Source: UBA4427 sp045106235 (GTDB lineage Bacteria; Myxococcota_A; UBA9160; UBA4427). From it: a DNA stretch of 64,000 nucleotides. This document shows, piece after piece, positions 1 through 8,759 of the stretch; position 1 is the first letter of the stretch; each line of letters opens with the position of its first letter. The stretch is taken from the NCBI GenBank assembly GCA_045106235.1, contig JBGCEJ010000023.1, forward strand, positions 62,001 through 126,000, written 5' to 3'. Both the position numbers and the translations under genes were made by a program. The notes below the pieces were generated by a model. That model searched no databases and was not told where the DNA came from. It saw nothing but the letters and a program-made list of their open reading frames with translations.

Positions 1-1026
1 ACTCATGGCCTGAACTTCGCTTCCTTCATGCTGGTCGCGGCCTCTGCCGGGGTGATTCTGACGAAGGTCCGCCATCGGCTTTTCGGTTTCTCCGCTTTTC
101 CGATCGCCCTGGTTTTGGTTCTGATGTTGATCCCGGCCCGGACCGTGGGCGTCTGGGTGTATGCGCTGATCACGCTTCCGCTGATGGCCTTTGCGCGACC
201 GAAGCTTCAAACCTTCGTTGCGGTGGCGATGGCTGCGGCAGTGCTGGGCTATCCGATGCTGCGCGCGGCGGGGGGTGTGCCCGTTGAGGCGATGCATGAG
301 ATCACGGTGGAATACGTGGGCGATAAGTCGGCGCATTCGCTTTTCGGTCGGCTTCGGACGGAAGAGGAAATCCTCGAACGTACCCGTGAGCGCATGGCTT
401 TCGGCTGGGGTGGTTATGGGCGCTACCAGATCTTCGATGCCTTCACGGGCGAATCGCTCAGTATTCTCGACGGCTTTTGGGTGATTACGATCGGAGAGGG
501 CGGCGCGGTTCGGCTTGGGCTGATTTTTGCGATGCTCCTTCTCCCGATCGTGAGTGCCCACCGAAGTCTCAGTCGGATTCAGTCCGAGGCGGCGAGGCGG
601 ATGATCGGGGGGCTTGCTTTGATGATGGCGGTCCGGGCGGTGGACCTCATCCCGAACTCCGGTGTCGAGGGCTATCTCACGTTTTTATGTGGGTCGCTTT
701 CGGGCGCGGTCCGGGGTGAGCTGCTGAATCGAAACCGATCGCTGGAGCGACAGCCCGCGGCGGAGGACATCCCGGAGCAGGGCGCGAAGGACGCTCGGGA
801 ACCGGGTGGTTTAGAGCCGGAACCGGCGCTCTCTTCCGCGATGGTGACCGGCACGGCGCGCACGAGAAAACGGGAGACCCAGGTCAGGCCGCAGCCCGTC
901 GCTCAGCCCGCGGCGACAAGAGGTGGGCCTACATCGTTAGGTGCATTGGCCGCTCAGGGCCCGGCTGCAGGAGAGCGCCGCGAGCAGACGCGGCGACGTC
1001 CAGGGGACGACGAAGAGCCGAGCTAG
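1..1026 (+). CDS. O-antigen ligase/polymerase-like membrane protein (5' truncated by window)
   Basis: The reading frame is open from base 1, so the true start lies upstream; 341 codons are visible. Hydrophobic segments occupy roughly visible residues 10-85 and 185-240. Between them is a polar loop containing FGWGGYGRYQIFD, a motif type I associate with O-antigen-ligase-like polymerases of exosortase-type polysaccharide loci. The last ~100 residues are a hydrophilic, Pro/Ala/Arg/Glu-rich tail that is probably disordered. Its likely role is polymerisation or ligation of a lipid-linked glycan in the inner membrane. The gene converges on the GMC oxidoreductase with only 7 bases between stop codons. 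Assignment rests on topology, the motif and the neighbouring polysaccharide genes. Confidence 0.55.
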   Translation, partial: THGLNFASFMLVAASAGVILTKVRHRLFGFSAFPIALVLVLMLIPARTVGVWVYALITLPLMAFARPKLQTFVAVAMAAAVLGYPMLRAAGGVPVEAMHEITVEYVGDKSAHSLFGRLRTEEEILERTRERMAFGWGGYGRYQIFDAFTGESLSILDGFWVITIGEGGAVRLGLIFAMLLLPIVSAHRSLSRIQSEAARRMIGGLALMMAVRAVDLIPNSGVEGYLTFLCGSLSGAVRGELLNRNRSLERQPAAEDIPEQGAKDAREPGGLEPEPALSSAMVTGTARTRKRETQVRPQPVAQPAATRGGPTSLGALAAQGPAAGERREQTRRRPGDDEEPS

Positions 1027-1033
1027 CCGGGGC

Positions 1034-2692
1034 TTAGGCTCGGAGTCGCTCGTCGATCTTGCCGGCAACGCGCAGCGCGTTCGCCGCGATCGTCAGAGAC
1101 GGGTTGTTGCCGCCGCTGGTCGGGAAGAACGAGGCGTCGACGACGTAAAGATTCTCGACGTCATGGGCGCGATTGTCTCGGTCGAGCACGCTCTTATCGG
1201 GATCGTCACCGAAGCGACAGGTCCCGCAGACGTGTCCGAAGTTAAGATTATCGTCGGTGTTGAGGACCTGGACCGCGTGCCGCTTGCCGATGGTTTGAGA
1301 GAGGCGCTTGCGGAAGAAGCGGTTTCTTTCGAGCAACTCGTCGGCGTAGTGGTACTCGAATGTCATGCCGTTTTCGGCGTCGGGGTCGAGTTTGATGCGG
1401 TTATGTTCGTAGGGCAGGTCCTCGACGATGCTCGCGAAAACCGAGGCGCTTTTGTAGAACGCGGCGGCGATGACGGCGATGGGCCGAAAGAAGGGGCGGG
1501 CGAGCTGGAGGTACCACGTGCGCTCGCGCTCCGCGCGGTTCCTGAGATGATAGAGGACGTAGCCCGGGTTCACCTGGATGCCCACGGACTGAAGCGTCCC
1601 GAGTTTCTGGCCGCCATCCGTATAAAAATCGTTTAGCGCGAGCGCCTTCTTGGGCCCTTCATGGGAGAGCTTCTTGCCCGCACGAATCGCGATGAAATCG
1701 CTTGTATGCATCATCAGGTTTCGCCCGACCAAGCCGGAGCGGTTCGCGAGGCCCTCGGGCCATTCGCTTGAAGAGGACTTGAGGAGGAGGGCGGGTGTCA
1801 TGTAGGCATTGGCGGCGACGACGACCATCTTGCCGCGAATCACGAGTTCTTCGTCGCCTTTACGGCAGACGACGCCGGTCACGCGCTCGGCGTTCGCCTC
1901 CAACTTGATCACCTCGCAATTGGAGAGGATCTTGGCGTCATGTTGCGTGATCGCCGGCATCAGCGAGATACGTCCTGCGTCGCTCTTGCAGCTCCGCGGA
2001 CAGAGAGACCCGCCGCATTCATCGCAGCCTTCGACGAAGCGACATCCCACGTGCGCGCGGAACGGGTTCAGCCCCATCTTCTCAAAGGAGTCGAAGAGGT
2101 AGGCATCTCGTTCACTGAGCTCGGGAGGCTCGCGGAGTTCCGCTTCCGGATCCTTTTGCAGCGGATCTTCCGTTCCGCAGACTTCGTAGAGCCGCTCCGC
2201 CTCGCGGTAGTAGGGGACGAGGTCGTCGTAGCTGATGGGCCAGCGCTTGGGGATCGATGCTTCTTTGATATCGGCATGGCTCGATCCGCATTCGAAGTCG
2301 GCCGGAGAAAGGCGTTCGAGCTGGGCCGCGTAGAGACTCGTCGAGCCGCCGGTGCCGCAGCCTAAGGGCGCGAAGAGGCTGAGCTCGTCGCCGGAAGAAT
2401 TGCCGCTGATCTTCTTCGGCCACCATCCCGCGCGCAGTCTCGGCTCAGGACTGTTGTCTTCGAGGATCGCCTGGCTTCCGTCGCCGCGATCATGGTCACC
2501 GAAAAGAAAGTGCCCTTTTTCGATGAAGAGGACGCGATGTCCCTTTCGCGCCAGCGCCGCGCCGAGCGTCGATCCGCCCATGCCGGTGCCGACGATGACC
2601 GCATCCCATTCTACGCTTTCTGGGCTTTCCGGTATCCATTTCGACGCCTGGCTCACGAAGGAACTCCTGTACTCCTTGGGGACCCGGAGCAT
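1034..2692 (-). CDS. GMC-family FAD-dependent oxidoreductase
   Basis: About 552 residues from ATG at 2692; an in-frame GTG at 2707 would add five residues. The N-terminal region has a dinucleotide-binding motif (VIVGTGMGGS) followed by an acidic strand end (FIEKG), as in glucose-methanol-choline oxidoreductases. The C-terminus carries GHVCGTCRFG and SGGNNPSLTIAANALR, which supply the family's active-site His and Asn. A Cys-rich stretch (CDECGGSLCPRSCKSDAG) near residues 215-235 is typical of the cholesterol-oxidase-like bacterial branch. It probably oxidises an alcohol with FAD and oxygen or another acceptor; the substrate is unknown. Its start faces the SGNH hydrolase gene across a 232-bp gap, and nothing shows that it belongs to the polysaccharide pathway. 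Confidence 0.85.
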   Translation of the reverse strand: MLRVPKEYRSSFVSQASKWIPESPESVEWDAVIVGTGMGGSTLGAALARKGHRVLFIEKGHFLFGDHDRGDGSQAILEDNSPEPRLRAGWWPKKISGNSSGDELSLFAPLGCGTGGSTSLYAAQLERLSPADFECGSSHADIKEASIPKRWPISYDDLVPYYREAERLYEVCGTEDPLQKDPEAELREPPELSERDAYLFDSFEKMGLNPFRAHVGCRFVEGCDECGGSLCPRSCKSDAGRISLMPAITQHDAKILSNCEVIKLEANAERVTGVVCRKGDEELVIRGKMVVVAANAYMTPALLLKSSSSEWPEGLANRSGLVGRNLMMHTSDFIAIRAGKKLSHEGPKKALALNDFYTDGGQKLGTLQSVGIQVNPGYVLYHLRNRAERERTWYLQLARPFFRPIAVIAAAFYKSASVFASIVEDLPYEHNRIKLDPDAENGMTFEYHYADELLERNRFFRKRLSQTIGKRHAVQVLNTDDNLNFGHVCGTCRFGDDPDKSVLDRDNRAHDVENLYVVDASFFPTSGGNNPSLTIAANALRVAGKIDERLRA

Positions 2693-2924
2693 AGTGTTTA
2701 ACCCCACTCGTGTCGGTCATCAGTGGCTTTCCCTTGACCCGGGGAATCGCCCCCATTTCTTAGATTCGATATCGTGCGGCGCGCAAAGGTTCGGCCCCAC
2801 TCGGTCGCGCGCTGTCCTTCGGTCATACCTCCGTTTGGCCGATGTTCTGCGAGGCGAACGGGCTACGAAAAGCATCCCTCAAGCTCAATCTCAGAGCGCG
2901 AAGCAGAGGCAGGGTGAAGGCAAA

Positions 2925-4310
2925 ATGAGTCAAGCAAATCAGACGGGCAGAGCGGTTCGGATCGCGACCCTCGTGCTCGCGGCGGTCGTGATTGGATATG
3001 CGATTTCCGATCATCCCCTCTACGGCGGCCTGCCCGGCTTCGGCAAGGGCCAGATGCTGATCGCGGGCATTGGGTTGGCGCTGGCTGCGTGTGCTCTGCT
3101 GCCGATTGCTTGGAACAAAATTGCTCTGCTCCTATCGGGTTCGCTGCTCTTTACGCTGGCGGTCGCCGAGATCGGGGGAGAGATTCTCCTTGCCCCACGT
3201 TTTCGCGCGCCTTACGAGGCGGATGCGGAGCGCCTCTTTAAACTCTCGCCCAACGCGCGGAGCGTGACGACCCGACTTGCTGCGAACGGCGGGGAGTCAA
3301 TCTATCACCAAATCAACAGCGATGGCTTCCGGGGGCCGGAACTCGAGGAAGATCCGGAAATCCGCGTGATGGTCTACGGTGATTCGTTTATTCACGGCAC
3401 CTACAGCATCGACGAGAACACCTTCGTTGGGCAGCTCGATCAAATGCTCACGAAAAAGCTCGGGCGGGAGGTTGAGGTGGTGAATGCGGGGGTCAGCTCC
3501 TACGGCCCCGATCAGATCTTGTTACGGCTCGACGCGGAACTCGAGCGCTATCAGCCCGACCTTGTGCTGGTGGCCGTTTTCGCGGGGAATGACTACGGCG
3601 ATTTGCTGCGCAATAAGCTCTTCGAGCTCGATGCCGCGGGGAAGATGGTCCCGAACGAGTGGGTTCTGGCGGAAGAGGTCAAGGCGCGCTTCGCGATGAG
3701 TCGTTCGGAGTCGGTCCTGAAGAGGGCGGTGCGCGGCATTTTCGTGAAGGGGAAGAATCCTTTCGTGGGAATGGACGAGACCAAGGATTCGGATATCGCG
3801 CTGATGGATTGGTGGCTCGCGGAGTCGAAACGCGAGTTCGAGGAGACGGTCCTCAACCGAGACGATCGCGTGATCAATACGCATGTGGATCATTACAGCG
3901 CTGACCTGAGTCTTGAGCCCGGGAGTCCTTCCGCGGAGTACAAGGTTCGGCTCATGAACGCCGTCTTGGTCGGAATTCACGAAAAGATCCGCTCGCGAGG
4001 AATCCCGGACGCCATGCTCTTCGTTCCGCATCCGATTGATGTGGTCGAGGAGTACGCGTGTTGTGGCCGGGTGGATCGGCCGCGCTTCCCCGAGTACAAC
4101 CGGAAGAATCAGGTCGCCCCGCTTGAGGGCCTGGCGCGCGCCCGCTCGATTCCCTTTGTGAGCTTCTTCGATCCTTTCCAGAAGAAGGGCGCGGAGAGTC
4201 TCTATTTTGTGGGCGGCGACGATCATTGGAACGATGCCGGACAGAAGTTTGCAGCCGAGTTGGTTTCGGATTTTGTCGTGGAAGAAGGCCTGGTGCGCCC
4301 GGCGCGGTAG
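2925..4310 (+). CDS. Membrane-anchored SGNH/GDSL-type hydrolase or acyltransferase-associated protein
   Basis: 461 residues from ATG 2925, preceded by a strong AGGGTGAAGG ribosome-binding site; the frame is open far upstream but that stretch is non-coding. Three hydrophobic helices lie in the first ~95 residues. The periplasmic SGNH domain has GDS at 152-154 (nucleophile Ser154), a glycine-containing block II (NAGVSSYGPDQ), an Asn block (AGNDYGD) and GGDDHWND with His434 near the C-terminus, so the catalytic set looks complete. Such proteins add or remove acyl groups on exopolysaccharides (AlgX/AlgJ and DltD-like logic). Position in a polysaccharide locus supports an O-acetyl or acyl-editing role, which is inference. 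Confidence 0.75.
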   Translation: MSQANQTGRAVRIATLVLAAVVIGYAISDHPLYGGLPGFGKGQMLIAGIGLALAACALLPIAWNKIALLLSGSLLFTLAVAEIGGEILLAPRFRAPYEADAERLFKLSPNARSVTTRLAANGGESIYHQINSDGFRGPELEEDPEIRVMVYGDSFIHGTYSIDENTFVGQLDQMLTKKLGREVEVVNAGVSSYGPDQILLRLDAELERYQPDLVLVAVFAGNDYGDLLRNKLFELDAAGKMVPNEWVLAEEVKARFAMSRSESVLKRAVRGIFVKGKNPFVGMDETKDSDIALMDWWLAESKREFEETVLNRDDRVINTHVDHYSADLSLEPGSPSAEYKVRLMNAVLVGIHEKIRSRGIPDAMLFVPHPIDVVEEYACCGRVDRPRFPEYNRKNQVAPLEGLARARSIPFVSFFDPFQKKGAESLYFVGGDDHWNDAGQKFAAELVSDFVVEEGLVRPAR

Positions 4311-4362
4311 GCGTTTTTCGGCGGTTTGCGGTCAATAGAGGCGCTTTGCGCAGAGGACGAGC

Positions 4363-5112
4363 ATGTTTCAAGACAAGACAGTTCTGATCACGGGAGCGGG
4401 TGTGGGCATAGGCCGGGGGCTCGCTGCGGGCTTCGCAAAGGACGGCGCGAATGTGGTCGGCCTGGGCCGGACTCAGTCCTCGCTGGATGAGACTGCGCAG
4501 GATTTCTGCGGCGGCCGGATGCATGCTGTCTGTGCGGATGTTTCGAAGGCGAGCGATGTCGAACAGGCCGTTTCGGAGGTCGAATCGCGTTTCGGTGGCG
4601 TGGATATTCTGATCAATAACGCGGCGGTCTACCCGAAAGAGCTTTTCCTCGAATCGAATATTGAGGATTGGGCGAAGGCCATCGACACCAACGTGGTCGG
4701 CATGGCGCGCATGTGTCACCGCGTTCTGCCGGGCATGCTTGACCGCGGCTTTGGGCGGATTCTGAACGTGGGTTCCTACGCATGGAAGGGGCCGATTCCG
4801 AAAGCCAATGCGTATTCGGTTTCGAAGGGCGCTGTGCATACGCTGACCCGGGCGCTGGCGGTCGAGGTGGATTCCGCGGCGTACCCCGATGTGCTGATCA
4901 ACGAGTTTTTGCCCGGGATCGTCCATACGCGCATGACGCCGGAAGGCGGGGACGATCCGATGGGCGTGTATGCCCATGCGCGGGTCGTGGCTTCCTTGCC
5001 GGCGGGTGGTCCCCACGGACAGGTCTTTCTGAAGAGCGAACTCGAATCGGAAGACGGGGGCGGAGGATCCGGGCTGAAGCGCGTCGCCAAGCGCCTTCTC
5101 GGTCGGGGCTAG
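4363..5112 (+). CDS. Short-chain dehydrogenase/reductase
   Basis: 249 residues, standard length for a classical SDR. The cofactor motif TGAGVGIG is at the N-terminus, NNAAVYP follows at ~88, and the catalytic YxxxK (Y151, K155) sits in NAYSVSKGA with an upstream Ser in VGSYAW. A Gly-Arg-Thr after strand 2 suggests NADP(H). The substrate cannot be read from sequence. The stop codon overlaps the convergent transglutaminase-like gene by four bases. The C-terminus (residues ~210-249) is short and charged, without a membrane segment. Confidence 0.88.
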   Translation: MFQDKTVLITGAGVGIGRGLAAGFAKDGANVVGLGRTQSSLDETAQDFCGGRMHAVCADVSKASDVEQAVSEVESRFGGVDILINNAAVYPKELFLESNIEDWAKAIDTNVVGMARMCHRVLPGMLDRGFGRILNVGSYAWKGPIPKANAYSVSKGAVHTLTRALAVEVDSAAYPDVLINEFLPGIVHTRMTPEGGDDPMGVYAHARVVASLPAGGPHGQVFLKSELESEDGGGGSGLKRVAKRLLGRG

Positions 5113-6389
5113 TCTTCGCTTCTGCGCGACGCGAGGTGGAGCGCCAGCGAAGCGACGCCGAGAAAGCCCGCGGCGTAGGTTGCGAAGAGTCGCCGCTCTA
5201 CATGATGGGGGCTCCCCGCTGAGCAGATTGCCCGTCGTGGCGAGAGGAAGAGGCGCTTCAGCCGTTCGCTGAGCTTAAAGCGACCTTGCTCGCCGCCCAG
5301 GTAGACGATGGTGCTTGCCGGGGAGAGCAGCGAGCGGAGACTGCTTCCGCCTGCGCCGTTGTCGAAATCGTCGAAGGCCGCCTCGCGCACCTCGCCGCCC
5401 GCAAGAGAACGGACGATCAGGCTTTCGGTCGCGTCGTAATTGAGTCGGTCAATGAATTGCTTCGCGCTTAAATAGTGGCCGTTTGGATCTCGGATACCGG
5501 CTGTCTTGGCTTGCAGATCGACATAGATCCATTGGTTCAAGGCCGCGATATAGGTCTCGTTGAAGGTATGAGCACCCAGGCTGACGTCGCCGTTTGTCCC
5601 CGTAACGTCGGCGATCCGAGTCGGAAGGCCGGCGGCGTTCGCGAGGAAGGCGTAGATCTCCGCGTGGTTTGCGCAGTAGATTTTCGACCGTCCGGACGTG
5701 GCTTCTGCGAATTGCTCGATGCCGTTCAGCGACTTCATTCGTTTTGTGGGGACGCCTCTGTGGGAATTGAGCGCTGCTTCGATGGCGGCCGAGAGTCGTC
5801 CGATTTTTTCGAGCTCGTCGGCCGTATCGTCGACGGAGAAATCCGCGAGCAGCCTCTGCGCCGCTTCGAGATCCGCCGGGCTCTCGTCTTCCATGCGCAT
5901 GACGAAATCCGCGGCGGAGAAGGGGGACGCTGTCCCGATCCGGATCGGCGTCGGGACGATGACGGGGGGCGAACCGGGAACCCACTGGGTATGGAGCCGA
6001 AACGTAAGTCCGCGCTCGAGATTCGAAATCTGGAAGTGCTGCTCGCCTGGTTTCAGAACCAGGACGGGCTGAGCCCCTTCGATACGGAACGGCCCCGCTC
6101 GCTCGCCCTTGTCTGGCCCGGTACTCGAGATCGACCACTGAAGCCCGTCGAGATTGGCCATCTCGAGGGTAAGGCGTCCGCTCTCCGGGGCGAATTCGAA
6201 CCGCGGAATGCGCGGCCCTTCGGCGAGATGATAGAGGTCCGCTTCTGCTTCGCAGTAAACGGCGTATCCCTCATCGCGGTGCAGCGTCATCCAGCCCGCG
6301 GCGCCGAAGGCGAGCAGCGCGAGGAAGAGCAGCCCATTCGCCATGCGGGTCCCGCCGAGTCTGCTTGCCCAATCACCGCGTTCGGACAT
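5109..6389 (-). CDS. Membrane-anchored transglutaminase-like (papain-fold) protein
   Basis: 426 residues. One hydrophobic helix lies near residues 16-36 and a second at the extreme C-terminus (~400-420), so the middle is probably periplasmic. The transglutaminase-like core shows Cys239 (IYCANHAE), His274 (GAHTFNETY) and Asp291 (YVDLQA), a complete Cys-His-Asp triad in the usual order. An N-terminal beta-rich region (~40-145) precedes it. The ATG overlaps the stop of the Alg13-like gene, so it is translated as the last cistron of a glycosyltransferase operon. Possible roles are amide bond cleavage or acyl/amine transfer on the exported glycan. No family member with this exact context is known to me. 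Confidence 0.7.
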   Translation of the reverse strand: MSERGDWASRLGGTRMANGLLFLALLAFGAAGWMTLHRDEGYAVYCEAEADLYHLAEGPRIPRFEFAPESGRLTLEMANLDGLQWSISSTGPDKGERAGPFRIEGAQPVLVLKPGEQHFQISNLERGLTFRLHTQWVPGSPPVIVPTPIRIGTASPFSAADFVMRMEDESPADLEAAQRLLADFSVDDTADELEKIGRLSAAIEAALNSHRGVPTKRMKSLNGIEQFAEATSGRSKIYCANHAEIYAFLANAAGLPTRIADVTGTNGDVSLGAHTFNETYIAALNQWIYVDLQAKTAGIRDPNGHYLSAKQFIDRLNYDATESLIVRSLAGGEVREAAFDDFDNGAGGSSLRSLLSPASTIVYLGGEQGRFKLSERLKRLFLSPRRAICSAGSPHHVERRLFATYAAGFLGVASLALHLASRRSED

Positions 6390-6874
6390 CAGAGCGAATC
6401 GATGCCGGAGAATTCTCTGAGCCGCGCGATCAGCGAAGCGTTGGCCTCACCGGCAATCTTTGCGCCGGTCTCCTTCGCTTCGATTTCTGCGATACAGCGC
6501 GCGAGTTCTTCCGGGCTCTCCGCAGACACGACGAGGCCTTCCGAGGCCAGGCGCCGTGCCGTTGCGACCTGGTGGTCGTTGCGGGTTTCTTCGAGGGCAG
6601 CGCGTCGCGGGATCACAACGATCGGCTTGCCCAGTTCGAGTGCGTTGATGATCGAGCCCATGCCGGCATGGGCAATAATCAAGTCGGCTTCTGCGACCTG
6701 CGTCCGAAAGGCGGGCGGGTCCATGAAGGGCAGAACCGTGAGATGCTTCGGGAGGTTCTCCGTGGGACCGATCTGTGCCACGAGGTCCGTTCGCCCCTGC
6801 GCTTCGGCCCAATCGTCGACCCAGCCGATCATGCGGTCGAAAGACATCTGTGCCCCGACGGTCACGAAAATCAA
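6389..6874 (-). CDS. Alg13/PssE-like glycosyltransferase subunit (GT28 C-terminal domain)
   Basis: 161 residues matching the nucleotide-sugar-binding half of a GT28 enzyme: start MIFVTVGAQ, then IIAHAGMGSIINALELGKPIVV, the sugar-nucleotide-binding region with conserved His, Gly and Glu, followed by the ARRLASEGLV stretch. In eukaryotic Alg13/Alg14 and rhizobial PssE/PssD, two short proteins together form one glycosyltransferase. The gene overlaps the Alg14-like gene by four bases (ATGA), consistent with stoichiometric synthesis of the two halves. By analogy with PssDE it may add glucuronate to a lipid-linked sugar, which would fit the UDP-glucuronate decarboxylase gene nearby, but the donor is inferred. 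Confidence 0.82.
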   Translation of the reverse strand: MIFVTVGAQMSFDRMIGWVDDWAEAQGRTDLVAQIGPTENLPKHLTVLPFMDPPAFRTQVAEADLIIAHAGMGSIINALELGKPIVVIPRRAALEETRNDHQVATARRLASEGLVVSAESPEELARCIAEIEAKETGAKIAGEANASLIARLREFSGIDSL

Positions 6875-7329
6875 AACACTCTCCCGGCGTATTCGGGGCC
6901 TTCATCGGCTTCGAGATGAGGCCACTGCGTAAGCCAGAGGCTACTGAATTTGCGGACGAGTTGTCCGGACATCGACATCTCTTCCACGTTCGCGATGCTG
7001 TCGAGCCAAATCGTTTTCGCGCCGAGGAAGCGACCGAGAATGATCGCGAGGCATCCAGGGGCAGCCCCAGTTGAAATCACGACATGGGGTCGGACGCGGA
7101 TCATGATCCAAAGGATCTCGAGGCTGAGCAGCATCATGCCGACCTTGTCCCAACGCGTGGAATCCCTGACGATGAAGATGTTCTCGCCGGGGACATCGGT
7201 CTTGTAGGTCGGATTGATCGTCACATAAGTCACTGCGCCGCCGTCGAAGGCGGGGATGACGCGTCGGAGTTGAACCCAGTGTCCGCCGCCGGAAGCGACG
7301 GCGAGGATCTTGCGCTGCTTGCGACTCAT
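6871..7329 (-). CDS. Alg14/PssD-like glycosyltransferase membrane-anchor subunit
   Basis: 152 residues with the Alg14-type N-terminus ILAVASGGGHWVQLRR, then VISTGAAPGCLAIILGRFLGAKTIWLDSIA, i.e. the acceptor-binding half of a GT28 fold with a hydrophobic surface. Such subunits recruit the Alg13-like partner to the inner face of the membrane. Four-base overlaps on both sides (with the GT2 gene upstream and the Alg13-like gene downstream) place it in the middle of a coupled operon. Length is normal for a stand-alone Alg14/PssD protein. Confidence 0.82.
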   Translation of the reverse strand: MSRKQRKILAVASGGGHWVQLRRVIPAFDGGAVTYVTINPTYKTDVPGENIFIVRDSTRWDKVGMMLLSLEILWIMIRVRPHVVISTGAAPGCLAIILGRFLGAKTIWLDSIANVEEMSMSGQLVRKFSSLWLTQWPHLEADEGPEYAGRVF

Positions 7330-8399
7330 GCGTGCGCACTCCCCGAAGCCGTTGCGACGTCGCCTTCGCTGGGCGAGGCGGACGAAGCGGCGCTTTCATT
7401 TTGCAACGCCGGAGCAGCGGGCATGTTTGCGGGCCGGGGTGGATGTCCGCTGGGTGCCGGCGTGAGGCGCAAGTTGAAGCGGAGGAAGCCGCGCATATGG
7501 CCCTCGGGTTCGTGACTCGGCCGGCGTAAGAGGGCTGAGCGTAAACGTCGAATCAGTCCCGCTCCGATATAGAGCGCGTTCGCGGCCCAGAGGGTCGCCC
7601 GTCCGTAGTTCTTCAAGAAATAGCGATGGCGCGAGGCGTACCAGAACTCGGGGGTCGGTTTCGAGATGTCTTGGATGCCGGTGGAGACCGATCCGATATG
7701 GGTGACTGAACTCTCGACGACGTAGGCGGTCGGCCAGCCGGCTCGCGCGGCGCGGAGGCAGAAATCAGTCTCCTCGTAGTAGAGGAAATACCCGTCATCC
7801 ATCAGGCCGATCTCGTCGAAGACCTGTGTTCGAATCAGCATGCTCGCGCCCGCCAGCCAGTTGACCTGTTGCGTCGAGGTGGGGAGATCCGGGGAAACGA
7901 TGTAGTTCTCGAGCAGTCTTGAGACGATGCCGATTCCGAGAGGGCCTTCGAGCTCACTGCCGAGGGACGGGAAGCGGAAGGCGGTTTTATGCGTCTCCCC
8001 ATCGTCCCCGTGGATGAAACTGCCTGCGATGCCGACCTTCGGATGAGCATCGAGATAGTTCACGAGTTCGGCGACTGCGTTTTGATCGGGAAACGCGTCC
8101 GAGTTGAGGAGGTATACGTACTCGGGGCGGTCCTGCCCCTGGAGCGCTGCTCGAATCGCGTAGTTATTGCCCCAAGCGAAGCCGCCATTCCAGGGCGAGG
8201 CCAGGATCTGAACGGATTCGCCCCAGCCTGCGTCCTGCTTTCCCTGGCGGAGTTTCTCGAGCGAGCCGTCGCCGGAGTCATTGTCGACGACCGCAATTTT
8301 CGTTTCGGGAATATGCTGGGTCTCGCGCAGCGCGGAGGCAACGGATTCGAGGGTCATCTCGGCCGTTTTGTAGTTCACGATGACGACGAGCAGCTTCAC
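7326..8399 (-). CDS. Family 2 glycosyltransferase (WbbL/rhamnosyltransferase-like)
   Basis: 357 residues with a GT-A fold: N-terminal VIVNYKTAEMT, AVVDNDSGDGS, YLLNSDAFP as the metal-binding DxD-like site, and FDEIGLMDDGYFLYYEETDFCLRAARAGW as the acceptor/base region. This arrangement is characteristic of WbbL-like rhamnosyl or related transferases. It is the first cistron of the minus-strand operon GT2, Alg14-like, Alg13-like, transglutaminase-like, all joined by 1-4 base overlaps. A Pro/Ala/Ser-rich tail follows residue ~315. The sugar specificity cannot be inferred. The upstream gap to the divergent NRPS gene is 360 bp. Confidence 0.87.
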   Translation of the reverse strand: MKLLVVIVNYKTAEMTLESVASALRETQHIPETKIAVVDNDSGDGSLEKLRQGKQDAGWGESVQILASPWNGGFAWGNNYAIRAALQGQDRPEYVYLLNSDAFPDQNAVAELVNYLDAHPKVGIAGSFIHGDDGETHKTAFRFPSLGSELEGPLGIGIVSRLLENYIVSPDLPTSTQQVNWLAGASMLIRTQVFDEIGLMDDGYFLYYEETDFCLRAARAGWPTAYVVESSVTHIGSVSTGIQDISKPTPEFWYASRHRYFLKNYGRATLWAANALYIGAGLIRRLRSALLRRPSHEPEGHMRGFLRFNLRLTPAPSGHPPRPANMPAAPALQNESAASSASPSEGDVATASGSAHA

Positions 8400-8759
8400 G
8401 TTCGCGGGTTCCTCAAGGCTTAAACAACAGTGACCACCATACGGCTGAACGGGTCACGAATATGAGAGGCCGATTGCCCCCACCTCTCCCTTTGATGAAG
8501 GGGGAAGGAAACGGATAGGCAGCGAAGGGTTCTACACTCTCGCTGGACGCAACACAGGGACGCGGGACCTCGCGAAGTTGCCGGTTCGCCCGTAAGATTC
8601 AACCACCCTTTTTCGCTCCGACCGGTCACTTATAAACGGTCTGGGTTTGCCCCCGTGGGCCAAAAACGTTTAAGGGGAGCCCAGAGCCATTCGATAAGCA
8701 CGGCAATCCCAACTGACCAAGAATCGGCGGTTTGCCCGCCTGATTCAGAGTGAATAGCC
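8400..8759. other. Divergent intergenic region between glycosyltransferase operon and NRPS gene
   Basis: 360 bp without a convincing gene. It holds a short hairpin (CCCTT/AAGGG around 8483-8498), the palindrome GACCGGTC near 8618-8625 and an AT-rich TTATAAA nearby that could belong to the NRPS promoter. I see no riboswitch consensus and no strong ribosome-binding site before ATG 8760. It presumably carries both divergent promoters. Confidence 0.5.

Noticed and set aside
2352..2924. N-terminal extension of the SGNH hydrolase frame
   Set aside because: Overlaps the divergent GMC gene, has non-coding composition, and a strong ribosome-binding site precedes ATG 2925.
5475..6932. 485-codon plus-strand ORF
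   Set aside because: Antisense to the transglutaminase-like and Alg13-like genes, which have intact motifs and coupled starts.
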